A stretch of 64,000 nucleotides of DNA from assembly GCA_002287215.1 (NCBI GenBank), contig LMVO01000043.1:22882-86881 (forward strand). Reading direction: 5' to 3'. Position numbers and translations under genes: made by a program. The notes under the pieces are model-generated. The model was not told the origin of the DNA. It was given only the letters and a program-made list of their open reading frames with translations, and did not search any database. This document shows, piece after piece, positions 40,430 to 48,855 of this stretch (position 1 is its first letter; the number at the start of each line of letters is the position of its first letter). Source of the stretch: Methanocorpusculum parvum. GTDB taxonomy: Archaea > Halobacteriota > Methanomicrobia > Methanomicrobiales > Methanocorpusculaceae.

Positions 40430-41563
40430 TCAGTATGCAGAGATCATCGGACAGTCCGGATCCAGAAGGACTTCCTGCGGCTGGGATTTCAGGCTTACTG
40501 CGCCGACTGCGCCGATAATGCCATTTTTGCCGTAGACGGCGACCCCGCATTTCTGTGCGGCAGTCATGACCTCTTCCATTGTGACGCGTTCCTGACGGAT
40601 CTTTTTTCCAAGCAGGATCAGATCCTTTGGGACCGTGATGGACGTCATGATCGCGACCCCCCATTCATCTGAGACGCTTTCCTCATCGACGAATCTGCAG
40701 ACGCGGGCGGCAAGAGAGTTCAGGACGTTTGGGTCAACGGCCAGTTCGATGAAACTGCAGGAGTTTCCTGCAGTTTTTTCCTCGATATCCTGACAGAGGG
40801 CGGCGACCTGATGCCGGATCCCGATGATGCTTCCTGCGTCGGTCAGATACTTCATGAGTGCCTGGGAAAGGGCAAATGTCGCCCCCCCGCATCCTTTCCG
40901 GTCGGTATCATCCACGCCGATGGTGACCGGGGTCAGGGCGGATGTCCGCACTTCACCGGTGATGACCCCGCCGGCCGCGCTGATCTGTACTCCGTTCACG
41001 CCTTTTGCATGGCCCATCATTGAGGAGAGGGAATATGCCGGCCCGCCCGGGACCGACCGGATGGTCTGGACGATCTCGGTTCCCTCTTTTCTCACCAAAG
41101 CAAGACCCACGGCGGCAGAATCCAGTCTGAGTTCATTCGCTTCGCCGATGCGTGCACGCTCACGGAAGATCATACCGTCACGCGTGACGGAGATCGCCGC
41201 GCCGCCGGCTTTCCGGTGATGGAACTCGCAAAAACCCGCGCATCCGCTTGAGAGACATTCATGGAAGATCTCGACATCGCTGCCGTCAAGGGTCGTAAAG
41301 ATCCGTTTGCAGGTGGTTTGCGGGAGGGCGCTTCTGAAGGCGTATTGTGCCGGGTTTCTGCCGTGCGGTTCTTCTTTTACGAAGATACAGCCCTCTTTGA
41401 TCAGCCGGTTGACCCAGTCCTGGGCTGTTGAACGCGGAACATTAGCGGCAGCTGCCAGATCGGCAGTCGTGAAGTGGCCTTCTTCGAAGGTCATCCGTCT
41501 CATGGCTGCGAGGAATGCGCCCCGGCGTTCAAGAACGCCGCCGGGTTTTTCCTTACCGGTCAT
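40430..41563 (-). CDS. Methanogenesis marker protein 11 with N-terminal HTH
   Basis: Marker 11 proteins are found only in methanogens and related archaea, with unknown function. The 377 residues comprise an N-terminal helix-turn-helix (about 20-70: GHFTTADLAAAANVPRSTAQ then DWVNRLIKEGCIFVKEEPHG), a Cys/His-containing piece (ECLSSGCAGFCEFHHRKAGG), and a C-terminal domain resembling the DUF1743/TiaS fold (VTIGVDDTDRKGCGGATFAL). Marker 11 proteins that I recall are shorter and may lack the HTH. The start is placed at the ATG at 41563; this overlaps the homoserine dehydrogenase stop by 11 nt. The gene is transcribed with hom, though no functional link is known. Confidence 0.85.
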   Translation of the reverse strand: MTGKEKPGGVLERRGAFLAAMRRMTFEEGHFTTADLAAAANVPRSTAQDWVNRLIKEGCIFVKEEPHGRNPAQYAFRSALPQTTCKRIFTTLDGSDVEIFHECLSSGCAGFCEFHHRKAGGAAISVTRDGMIFRERARIGEANELRLDSAAVGLALVRKEGTEIVQTIRSVPGGPAYSLSSMMGHAKGVNGVQISAAGGVITGEVRTSALTPVTIGVDDTDRKGCGGATFALSQALMKYLTDAGSIIGIRHQVAALCQDIEEKTAGNSCSFIELAVDPNVLNSLAARVCRFVDEESVSDEWGVAIMTSITVPKDLILLGKKIRQERVTMEEVMTAAQKCGVAVYGKNGIIGAVGAVSLKSQPQEVLLDPDCPMISAY

Positions 41564-42539
41564 ATTTATCGGTGATGAACAGGAGATCGGCCAGGATTGC
41601 GCTGGCCGTTTCAACGGATCCGGCTCCCCGGCCGATGAACGTTATCGCGCCGGCATACTCGGTTTCGACGGTCACGGCGTTCAGCGTCCCGGTCACCACA
41701 AGAGGATTGGTCTTGGAGATCAGGCGCGGAGAGACCTCCAGAAGATTTTTCTCCGGATAGAGGGATGCGATCAGACGGATCGAGTGCCCGGTCTCTTCAG
41801 CCATCAGGAGGGCATCGACGGTCAGATCGGAGATGCCGGTACGTTTGACATCGGCGAGGGTGACATTCATTCCAAGCATGGTGTTTGCCAGGATGACGAG
41901 TTTGATCGCCGCATCGGTTCCGTTGATGTCGTATGTCGGATCCGCCTCGGCATATCCGAGATCGCGGGCCTCGGCGAGGGCCTGGACATAGGTAAGTCCT
42001 TCCTCTTCCATTCGGGTGAGGATATAATTGCAGGTCCCGTTCAAAACACCGTAGAGCGCTTTGATCTTGTTGCCGGCAAGTCCGTATTTGATCCCCCGGA
42101 GAATGGGTACGGCGCCGGCGACGGTTCCTTCAAACAAAAATGCGGCATTGTTCTTCTCCGCCAGTTCAAGAAGTTCGGCTGAGGCAAGAGAGACAGGGCC
42201 TTTATTGGATGTTACAACATGTTTGCCGCGGGTCAGCGCTGTTTTTATGATGGAAAGCGCCGGTTCGCCTGTGTCGGCATTCGTCGGCGTGACCTCGACC
42301 AGAATATCGTATTCGGATTCCGCCGCGATACGCGATGCAGGCCACGCGGGGTCGCCGCACCGCCCGGTCTTCTTTTTCTTTGCAAGGATCTCTTCTATAT
42401 CAAGACCGGCGGGATCGAAGGCGCCGCTCTTTGAGTCGGCCGCCGCAACGATACGGAAACGGGCATCGGCTCCAAGCACCTCAGCAACGCCGCGTCCAAC
42501 CGAACCAAGGCCGATTAGGGCGATGTTCCATGTTTTCAT
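41553..42539 (-). CDS. hom: Homoserine dehydrogenase
   Basis: Reduces aspartate semialdehyde to homoserine for threonine and, in other organisms, methionine. The 328-residue product has the Rossmann motif IGLGSVGRG (about 9-17), the conserved segment GKHVVTSNKGPV with the catalytic Lys, EGTVAGAVPILRGIKYGLAG, LNGTCNYILTRMEEEG and YAEADPTYDINGTDAAIKLV. No regulatory ACT domain is fused; a separate ACT protein precedes it with a 4-nt overlap. Aspartate semialdehyde is also the substrate of the DUF39 homocysteine system at 17.4 kb, so this enzyme stands at a branch. Confidence 0.94.
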   Translation of the reverse strand: MKTWNIALIGLGSVGRGVAEVLGADARFRIVAAADSKSGAFDPAGLDIEEILAKKKKTGRCGDPAWPASRIAAESEYDILVEVTPTNADTGEPALSIIKTALTRGKHVVTSNKGPVSLASAELLELAEKNNAAFLFEGTVAGAVPILRGIKYGLAGNKIKALYGVLNGTCNYILTRMEEEGLTYVQALAEARDLGYAEADPTYDINGTDAAIKLVILANTMLGMNVTLADVKRTGISDLTVDALLMAEETGHSIRLIASLYPEKNLLEVSPRLISKTNPLVVTGTLNAVTVETEYAGAITFIGRGAGSVETASAILADLLFITDKYDR

Positions 42540-43051
42540 AAGCCGCCTCCTATCTGGTTGATGATCAGAAGATGTTTCTCGGCAGCGATGTCCTTGAGCG
42601 TTGTGACCGCCTGATTCATCTCCAGCTCGCTCATCGCTTTGATCGTGAGTTTTGCCGTCGAAGGCTCGGCCATTCCGGGCATGACCAGATCGAGTTCGGT
42701 CACTTCAGCAACATTTTCCTTATCGATCCGGTTGACCGTGTCCGTAAGATCGGTGTGCAGGATGTGGCCGATGAGGATGAATGTTTTTGTACAGGTAAGA
42801 TGTTCTGTCCCGATCCGGACGATGGCAACGCCGTTTGCACGGAGAGCGTCCATCAGTTCCACGAGCCGTTTTTCTGGAAGTGATATGACGATGTCGACAA
42901 TTAAGGCCCCATTGACTGACTTCGTGTCGCGCTGATGGGAGATTGTTATGATATTTGCCCCGCTTTTGGATATTGGTTCTATTGCAGCAAGTAACTGCCC
43001 GGGTTTGTCTTTGAGCTCAAGTCGTAGTGAGGTTCTGACATTTTTCTGCAA
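42536..43051 (-). CDS. ACT-domain protein adjoining homoserine dehydrogenase
   Basis: The product has an N-terminal ACT domain (LRLELKDKPGQLLAAIEPIS, KSGANIITISHQRDTKSVNG) that normally binds an amino acid to control a partner enzyme, and a second ACT-like part (KLTIKAMSELEMNQAVTTLK) near the end. It overlaps hom by 4 nt and may be the allosteric subunit of that enzyme. I place the start at the TTG at 43051 (LQKNVRTS, 171 residues) because GAGGG sits 6 nt upstream and the homologous proteins begin close to this point. An ATG at 43117 (MGSYGNP) is the alternative; the longer form from 43195 has a low-complexity N-terminus. Confidence 0.8.
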   Translation of the reverse strand: MQKNVRTSLRLELKDKPGQLLAAIEPISKSGANIITISHQRDTKSVNGALIVDIVISLPEKRLVELMDALRANGVAIVRIGTEHLTCTKTFILIGHILHTDLTDTVNRIDKENVAEVTELDLVMPGMAEPSTAKLTIKAMSELEMNQAVTTLKDIAAEKHLLIINQIGGGL

Positions 43052-43245
43052 GCGTATCCCTCTTATTCTTAATAATTCTTCTTTTAGAAATGGATAAGGA
43101 TTCCCATAGGACCCCATATCATTCTCTATACAGAGGGGGGCTGGAGGTTTTTTCACGCAGATGTCTGCAGAAGGAGATGCCTCCGGCATACTCAACGGAA
43201 GAACTTTTAGCCTGTTAAAGACTCATAATATTAATAGTATTAATA

Positions 43246-43518
43246 ATGAAGCTCGTTATCAATGAACGCCGGTGTAAAGGCTGCAATATGTGTACGAAAG
43301 TCTGTCCTTACGGAATTTTCCAGGAAGGAAAGAGACCAGGTTCACGCGGCTACATCATCCCGGTTTTGGACCATCCTGAGAGATGTACAAACTGCCGTCT
43401 GCAGAAGCTCTATGGTCGCCAACTCTGCGGGATGTGTCAGATGATATGTCCGGACCAGGCAATATCCTGGATTGATGAAAAACCCTTCGAGCCTCAGAAA
43501 GTGGTGATTGAATATTGA
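43246..43518 (+). CDS. korD: 2-oxoglutarate:ferredoxin oxidoreductase, delta subunit
   Basis: The ferredoxin-type subunit passes electrons between the KorAB core and ferredoxin. The 90-residue product has two [4Fe-4S] motifs: CKGCNMCTKVCPYGIF near the start and CTNCRLQKLYGRQLCGMCQM followed by ICPDQAI, the second broken by an insertion. Start ATG 43246 is preceded by the AT-rich promoter region shared with the divergent ACT gene (repeated TTAATA). It overlaps korA by 4 nt. The order D-A-B-C and the following sucCD show a 2-oxoglutarate-specific enzyme rather than a pyruvate one. Confidence 0.93.
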   Translation: MKLVINERRCKGCNMCTKVCPYGIFQEGKRPGSRGYIIPVLDHPERCTNCRLQKLYGRQLCGMCQMICPDQAISWIDEKPFEPQKVVIEY

Positions 43519-44648
43519 CGGACAAAACTGATTTCCTGAATGGCAATGTTGCCTGCGCAGAAGGAGCTTTGGCTGCCGGATGCAGATTTTTCGCCGGCTA
43601 TCCTATCACCCCCTCAACAGAAGTCGCCGAGCGGATGGCAGTTCGTCTGCCAAAAATCGGCGGGACCTTCGTCCAGATGGAGGATGAAATTGCAAGCATC
43701 GCCGCGATTATCGGAGGTTCCTGGGCCGGCGCACGGACGATGACCGCGACGTCTGGACCCGGCTTTTCCCTGATGATGGAAAATATCGGCTATGCTGCCT
43801 TCACTGAAACACCGATCGTGATCGCGAATGTTCAGCGCGGCGGCCCCTCCACTGGTCAGCCGACGATGGCTGCCCAGGGCGATATGCTTCAGTGCAGATA
43901 CGGCTCGCACGGGGATTACAGCGTGATCGCACTTTCTCCGTCTTCCGTTCAGGAAATGTATGATCTGACGGTCAAAGCATTCAATCTTGCCGACCGGTTC
44001 AGGACACCGGTTTTCCTGATGACGGATGAGACCATAGGACATATGCGGGAAAAGATCACTTTGCACAGCAATGTGGAGATCATACCCCGCCGCGAGCTCA
44101 AAGAGGGAGAACTTCCCTGCGCCCCGGACGAGAACGGGGTCCCCGGGTTTGCTACCTTCGGTATGGGTCACAATGTCCATATCACCGGACTGACCCATAA
44201 CGAAAAAGGATATCCTGCGACCGATTCTGCGGAGATCCACGAGAAACTGGTTCGCCGTCAGGTCCGAAAGATCGAGGACTTCAGAAATGAGATCGCTGAT
44301 GTCGACATCGTCAACCCGGACGCAGAACTGGTCTTCATCTCGTACGGAGCTCCGACCCGTACGGTCCGCCAGCTTCTCCACGATATTCCAGATACTTACG
44401 GTCATCTGAATCTGCGTATCGTCTGGCCGTTCCCCGATGAATCCCTGCTTGCATTCAAAAACGCCAAAGCGTTCATCATCCCGGAGATGAACCTCGGGCA
44501 GATCGCAAAAGAGGTACGCCAGCACACCAACATTCCGATCGTGGTCGTGCCGAAACTCGGAGGAGCCCTCCATACGCCGGCCGAACTGCTTAAAGCAGCG
44601 GAGATCGCAAAAACCGTGAAAAAACCGGTGACCGAGGTGTGCTTATGA
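43515..44648 (+). CDS. korA: 2-oxoglutarate:ferredoxin oxidoreductase, alpha subunit
   Basis: KorA interconverts 2-oxoglutarate and succinyl-CoA with KorB. In the incomplete reductive TCA route of methanogens it makes 2-oxoglutarate. The 377 residues contain GNVACAEGALAAGCRFFAGY and PITPSTEVAERMAVRLPKIG near the start, TATSGPGFSLMMENIGYAAF, and the C-terminal parts PDAELVFISYGAPTRTVRQL. The start is TTG at 43515, overlapping the korD stop by 4 nt, as the reading frame and neighbouring family members require; no better ATG is near. The subunit is smaller than fused bacterial types, as is usual for the four-subunit archaeal enzyme. Confidence 0.94.
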   Translation: MTDKTDFLNGNVACAEGALAAGCRFFAGYPITPSTEVAERMAVRLPKIGGTFVQMEDEIASIAAIIGGSWAGARTMTATSGPGFSLMMENIGYAAFTETPIVIANVQRGGPSTGQPTMAAQGDMLQCRYGSHGDYSVIALSPSSVQEMYDLTVKAFNLADRFRTPVFLMTDETIGHMREKITLHSNVEIIPRRELKEGELPCAPDENGVPGFATFGMGHNVHITGLTHNEKGYPATDSAEIHEKLVRRQVRKIEDFRNEIADVDIVNPDAELVFISYGAPTRTVRQLLHDIPDTYGHLNLRIVWPFPDESLLAFKNAKAFIIPEMNLGQIAKEVRQHTNIPIVVVPKLGGALHTPAELLKAAEIAKTVKKPVTEVCL

Positions 44649-45439
44649 ATCTGGAAGACTGGTATCGGCAGGACAGACTCCCCCACATCTACTGCGCGGG
44701 ATGCGGCAACGGAACGGTCATCAACTGCACGCTGAGAGCAGTTGAAGAGCTGGACTACAAACAGGAGGAGACGACGTTCATCTCCGGGATCGGCTGTTCT
44801 TCCCGTGCTGCGGGATACACCTCATCCGATTCGCTGCATACGACCCACGGCCGGGCCCTCGCCTTTGCGACCGGTCTGAAACTCGTAAAACCGCGCCAGC
44901 ATGTGATCATCTTTACCGGGGACGGGGACTGTTCAGCGATCGGCGGGAACCACTTCATCCATGCATGCAGGAGAAATATCGATATAACCGTGATCTGTAT
45001 GAACAACAACATCTACGGCATGACCGGCGGTCAGGGAAGTCCCTGCACTCCGTATGGCGCTATCAGCACAACGACCCCGTACGGTATGCAGGAGCAGGCA
45101 TTCGATCTCTGCAGGTTAGCAGAGGCCGCAGGAGCAAACTATGTTGCACGCTGGACCTCTTTCCATGTAAAAGAGCTGACCGAGGCGATAAGAACCGGAC
45201 TCGAGACCCCGGGTCTTTCGTTCATCGAGGTCATGACCCAGTGTCCGACTTCGTTCGGCAGTAAAAACAAGATGCGCCAGGTGACCCAGATGATCGACAT
45301 GTTCAGAGAAAATGCTGTCCTGAAGGTCAAAGCAGACCGCGATGCGGCCAAAGGGATCGCGCTCCCTCCTGAAAAGTTCGTTGTGGGTCAGTTTGTCCGC
45401 AGGAACAATCCCCCGCTCGGCGTGGAGGCGGCAAAATGA
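44645..45439 (+). CDS. korB: 2-oxoglutarate:ferredoxin oxidoreductase, beta subunit
   Basis: The thiamine-pyrophosphate-binding subunit. The 264-residue product begins MNLEDWYRQDRLPHIYCAGC and has the TPP motif around GDGDCSAIGGNHFIHACRRN, then INNNIYGMTGGQ-like MNNNIYGMTGGQGSP and CPTSFG with a conserved Cys. Three Cys residues (IYCAGCGNG, GIGCSSR) bind the [4Fe-4S] cluster that sits near the TPP. The ATG at 44645 overlaps the korA stop by 4 nt and is preferred to the in-frame GTG two codons earlier. Confidence 0.94.
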   Translation: MNLEDWYRQDRLPHIYCAGCGNGTVINCTLRAVEELDYKQEETTFISGIGCSSRAAGYTSSDSLHTTHGRALAFATGLKLVKPRQHVIIFTGDGDCSAIGGNHFIHACRRNIDITVICMNNNIYGMTGGQGSPCTPYGAISTTTPYGMQEQAFDLCRLAEAAGANYVARWTSFHVKELTEAIRTGLETPGLSFIEVMTQCPTSFGSKNKMRQVTQMIDMFRENAVLKVKADRDAAKGIALPPEKFVVGQFVRRNNPPLGVEAAK

Positions 45440-45969
45440 AATCCGAGATAAGGTTCTCCGGTCTTGGCGGGCAGGGGATCATCACGGCGGCAGTCATTCT
45501 TGGAAGAGCGGCCGCCCTGTATGGGAATAAGTATGTTGTCCAGACCCAGAGTTACGGCCCCGAGGCACGCGGCGGCGCCTCTGCCTCCGCAGTGATCATC
45601 TCGGATGACCCGATCCATTATCCCAAGGTAACGGATCCGGATGTGTATGCCATTATGTCCCAGGAGGCATACAATAAATACGGCTCACATGTGAAAAATG
45701 ATGCCGTGATGCTTCTCGATCCGGGCTATGTCACGAGCCGGCCGGCATGCAGATATTATGAGGTGCCTGCAACGGCAGAAGCAAAATCCCAGCTTGGAAA
45801 AACCGTGTTTGCCAACGTGATCATGCTCGGCGGGATCCTCGAAGCAACTGGGATCGTGTCCTACGATGCGCTTGAACACGCGGTTTTGGACAGTGTCCCA
45901 AAAGGCACAGAAGAGAATAACAAACGGGCACTTGCGATCGGGCAGGAACTTGTCAGGAGTCAGCAATGA
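45436..45969 (+). CDS. korC: 2-oxoglutarate:ferredoxin oxidoreductase, gamma subunit
   Basis: KorC, 177 residues, belongs to the gamma family: MKSEIRFSGLGGQGIITAAV opens with the GLGGQG motif, YVVQTQSYGPEARGGASASA follows, and the strand EYINSVP-like ALEHAVLDSVPKGTEENNKR ends it. This domain binds CoA or contributes to subunit contacts. It overlaps korB and sucC by 4 nt on each side, so the complete four-subunit enzyme is made from one message. Confidence 0.94.
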   Translation: MKSEIRFSGLGGQGIITAAVILGRAAALYGNKYVVQTQSYGPEARGGASASAVIISDDPIHYPKVTDPDVYAIMSQEAYNKYGSHVKNDAVMLLDPGYVTSRPACRYYEVPATAEAKSQLGKTVFANVIMLGGILEATGIVSYDALEHAVLDSVPKGTEENNKRALAIGQELVRSQQ

Positions 45970-47051
45970 AATTCCGTGAATATGAAGCAAAACAGATCTT
46001 CCGGGAATCAGGTATCCCGGTGCCAAAAAGCGTTCTGATCAACTCCGCCGAAGAGGCAAAACCGGCTCTGGAAAAAGTCGCGGAAAAGGTCGTCCTCAAA
46101 GCTCAGGTCGATGTCGGCGGCAGAGGGAAAGCCGGCGGCATCCTTCCGGCAACAGCGGAGAACATCTCCGAGGTCGCCCGCGATCTGTTCGGCAAGACGA
46201 TCAAGGGACTTTCCGTCGAAAAAATTTTGGTTGAAGAGGCGCTCGAGATCTCGCATGAATATTATCTGAGTATTACGATCGACCGTGCAAAAAAGATGCC
46301 GCTGATCCTCTTCTCCAGTGAAGGGGGTGTCGAGATCGAGACACTCGCAAAAGAACGACCCGAGGCACTCCGCCGCGTGTATGTGGATCCGTCCTTTGTC
46401 ACGCTTCCTGACTTTATCGTCCGAAACGTGATAGGTAACGCCCCTAAAGAAATAGGTAAGATCGTTCGTGATCTGTTTGCCGTTTTCCGGTCCAAGGATG
46501 CCGTCCTTGCAGAGATCAATCCACTGGTGATGACGCAAAAAGGCATTCTCGCAGCAGACGGCAAGATCATTCTGGACGACAACTCTCTGACCCGTCAGGG
46601 CATCTCCGAGAACAGGGACCTTACTCCCCGCGAGGCAGAGGCCGAAAAACACGGTTTTTCTTATGTCGAGCTGGATGGAGACATCGGCGTGATCGGAAAT
46701 GGGGCCGGACTTACCATGGCGACCCTCGATATCATCTCGCATTATCACGGCAAAGCCGCGAACTTCCTGGATGTCGGCGGCGGAGCGGCGTCGGACCGGG
46801 TCATGTATGCGGTCAGACTGGTTGCATCCATGCCGGGCGTAAAAGTGATCGTGGTCAATCTTCTCGGCGGGATCACCCGCTGTGACGAGGTCGCCAAAGG
46901 AATCATCGAGGCAGGCGTCCCGCAGCCGGTGATCGTTCGGATCGCCGGTACAAATGAAGAAGAAGGCCGCAGACTTCTTCAGGAATGCGGATACGTCATG
47001 TCCGACACGATGGACGCGGCGATTCGCCAGGCAGTGGAGGCAGTACAATGA
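45966..47051 (+). CDS. sucC: Succinyl-CoA synthetase, beta subunit
   Basis: The ATP-grasp subunit that makes succinyl-CoA from succinate, CoA and ATP or GTP (or the reverse). The 361 residues show the N-terminal MKFREYEAKQIFRESGIPVP, KAQVDVGGRGKAGGI, the ATP-grasp portion INPLVMTQKGILAADGKIIL with EINPL, and the subunit-interface strand LLGGITRCDEVAKGI. The genes overlap by 4 nt on both sides (korC before, sucD after). Length is standard. Placement behind korDABC fits the reductive branch of the TCA cycle in which succinyl-CoA becomes 2-oxoglutarate. Confidence 0.95.
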   Translation: MKFREYEAKQIFRESGIPVPKSVLINSAEEAKPALEKVAEKVVLKAQVDVGGRGKAGGILPATAENISEVARDLFGKTIKGLSVEKILVEEALEISHEYYLSITIDRAKKMPLILFSSEGGVEIETLAKERPEALRRVYVDPSFVTLPDFIVRNVIGNAPKEIGKIVRDLFAVFRSKDAVLAEINPLVMTQKGILAADGKIILDDNSLTRQGISENRDLTPREAEAEKHGFSYVELDGDIGVIGNGAGLTMATLDIISHYHGKAANFLDVGGGAASDRVMYAVRLVASMPGVKVIVVNLLGGITRCDEVAKGIIEAGVPQPVIVRIAGTNEEEGRRLLQECGYVMSDTMDAAIRQAVEAVQ

Positions 47052-47920
47052 TCTATGCAGGAAAAAACACGGGCATCCTTGTGCAGGGAGCGACCGGTTC
47101 TCAGGGAAAATTCCATATCAATCTGATGAACGCCTACGCACGACAGGTAGGCGGCACCGGGGTTGTTGCCGGCATGACGCCGGGAAAAGCCGGTCAGGAG
47201 GTCTTCGGCGTCCCGGTCTACAACTCGGTTATGGACGCAGCAGAGGAACATGAGATCGGAGCTTCGGTCATCTTCGTTCCGGCCGGCGGATGCGGCGACG
47301 CCATCATGGAGGCTGCCGATGCACGCATTCCAACTATCGTCACGATCACGGAACATGTTCCGGTTTATGACATCATGCGGGCAGTGGCCTATGCCGGTTC
47401 CCGCGGATCACGGGTCATCGGCCCCAACTGTCCAGGCATGCTTGTACCAGACGAATGCAAACTGGGTATCATTCCGGCAAATCTCTGTATGAAAGGAGAT
47501 GTAGGTGTCGTCTCGCGCAGCGGCACCCTGACATACCAGGTCATTGCCGAACTCACATCTGCCGGTCTCGGTCAGTCCGGGATCATAGGAATAGGCGGAG
47601 ACGCCGTCATAGGTCAGACTTTCTCCGAAGTTGTGGATGAGTTCCATGCGGACGGGCGGACAAAGACCATTGTTCTGATCGGCGAAGTTGGCGGCAGTCT
47701 GGAGATCGACGGCGCACGCCGTGCGCTGGATCTCGGCATGCCGATCGTTTCGTATATCGCCGGGGTTTCCGCCCCGAAAGAGAAACGTATGGGGCATGCC
47801 GGCGCGATCGTCGAAGGAGGAGAAGGAGATGCCGCGTCCAAGATCGAACGTCTGCGGGGACTCGACATCCCGGTTGCAACACGTCCGTCAGAGATCCCGG
47901 CGCTCATCAGGAGTATGTGA
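47048..47920 (+). CDS. sucD: Succinyl-CoA synthetase, alpha subunit
   Basis: The CoA-binding subunit, 290 residues. Visible are MIYAGKNTGILVQGATGSQG, MTPGKAGQEVFGVPVYNSVM, the conserved block GSRVIGPNCPGMLVPDECKL, SRSGTLTYQVIAELTSAGLG and the active His within RMGHAGAIVEGGEGDAASK, which is phosphorylated in catalysis. The start overlaps the sucC stop by 4 nt; the frame is open for some codons before, but this ATG matches the family. The last codon touches the start of the diadenylate cyclase gene. Confidence 0.95.
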   Translation: MIYAGKNTGILVQGATGSQGKFHINLMNAYARQVGGTGVVAGMTPGKAGQEVFGVPVYNSVMDAAEEHEIGASVIFVPAGGCGDAIMEAADARIPTIVTITEHVPVYDIMRAVAYAGSRGSRVIGPNCPGMLVPDECKLGIIPANLCMKGDVGVVSRSGTLTYQVIAELTSAGLGQSGIIGIGGDAVIGQTFSEVVDEFHADGRTKTIVLIGEVGGSLEIDGARRALDLGMPIVSYIAGVSAPKEKRMGHAGAIVEGGEGDAASKIERLRGLDIPVATRPSEIPALIRSM

Positions 47921-48726
47921 TGAATGATAAGAACAGAAATCTTCTATTAGCCGCGGACAATCTGGCAAAAACGGTGAACGCACTTGCCGTAATCTCATTT
48001 CTCCCGAAAGAGGATGATATCGTGATTGATACGCCGACCGTTCATGTGGTTGATATCCAGCCGGAGATCCTGCGTGATCACAGTATGCTGGCACTCGTGG
48101 ATTACTGTTCCAATCAGATCGTCGACGCTGTCCTCCAGTATAAGATCCTGACCAAAGCGGACTGCGGGACCGTTGTCGCCGCGTTCCCGTATGCCCTGCT
48201 CATCTATGATGTGGGGAGCCAGGAGAACTCCTTCTCTGTAGGGGACTATGCCCACATCGTCGAACCGGAAGCTTTGCATGCCGTTCTGATGCTCGCGCTT
48301 GAACTCGCCCATGACGGACGTGAAGGCAGATCGGTGGGCACTGCGTTCATCGTGGGAGACATCGATGAGCTGAAACGCTGGTCCCACCAGGGTGTCCTGA
48401 ACCCGTATGAAGGCCATCCAAAAGAGGTCCGTGATATAAAGATCAGGGAAAACTGGGAAAGCGTCAAGGAGTTTGCCCAGCTCGACGGCGTGTTCATCAT
48501 CGATAAAGAAGGGATCATCGCCGCCTCCGGCCGATACCTCGATGCAGACAGCCGGGATGCGAACCTGCAAAGCGGACTTGGCGGCCGACATCTTGCCACC
48601 GCGGCGATCACCAAAGTAGTACATGCGGTCGGGATCGTCGTCTCCGAGTCAGGCGGCGTCATCCGTGTTTTCGTCGGCGGAAAGTCCGTTGCCCAGATCC
48701 GGACAGACGTCAGACTGGTTCTGTAA
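47920..48726 (+). CDS. dacZ: Diadenylate cyclase, DacZ-like
   Basis: The product (268 residues) carries a DAC domain at the C-terminus that makes cyclic di-AMP. Motifs: LDGVFIIDKEGIIAASGRYL (DGA-like, here DGV) and LGGRHLATAAITKVVHAVGI (RHR-like, here RHL), with the final VFVGGKSVAQIRTD. The N-terminal part is an unassigned alpha/beta region, as in archaeal DacZ. Because DGA is DGV and RHR is RHL, activity should be tested, although archaeal enzymes vary at these places. The ATG at 47920 has AGGAG 6 nt before it and lies 0 nt from the sucD stop, so it is cotranscribed with kor-suc. Confidence 0.85.
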   Translation: MNDKNRNLLLAADNLAKTVNALAVISFLPKEDDIVIDTPTVHVVDIQPEILRDHSMLALVDYCSNQIVDAVLQYKILTKADCGTVVAAFPYALLIYDVGSQENSFSVGDYAHIVEPEALHAVLMLALELAHDGREGRSVGTAFIVGDIDELKRWSHQGVLNPYEGHPKEVRDIKIRENWESVKEFAQLDGVFIIDKEGIIAASGRYLDADSRDANLQSGLGGRHLATAAITKVVHAVGIVVSESGGVIRVFVGGKSVAQIRTDVRLVL

Positions 48727-48855
48727 AACGGCGGGATCGTTTTAGTCTGCAAGGATCGTTTATTTCCCGTCGATTCGCAATGATGCAAAATTTTCTGATT
48801 TGCAATACAATCTTTTTTATATTCAAACATCAGATTATTCTGAAGTGATTCAAAA

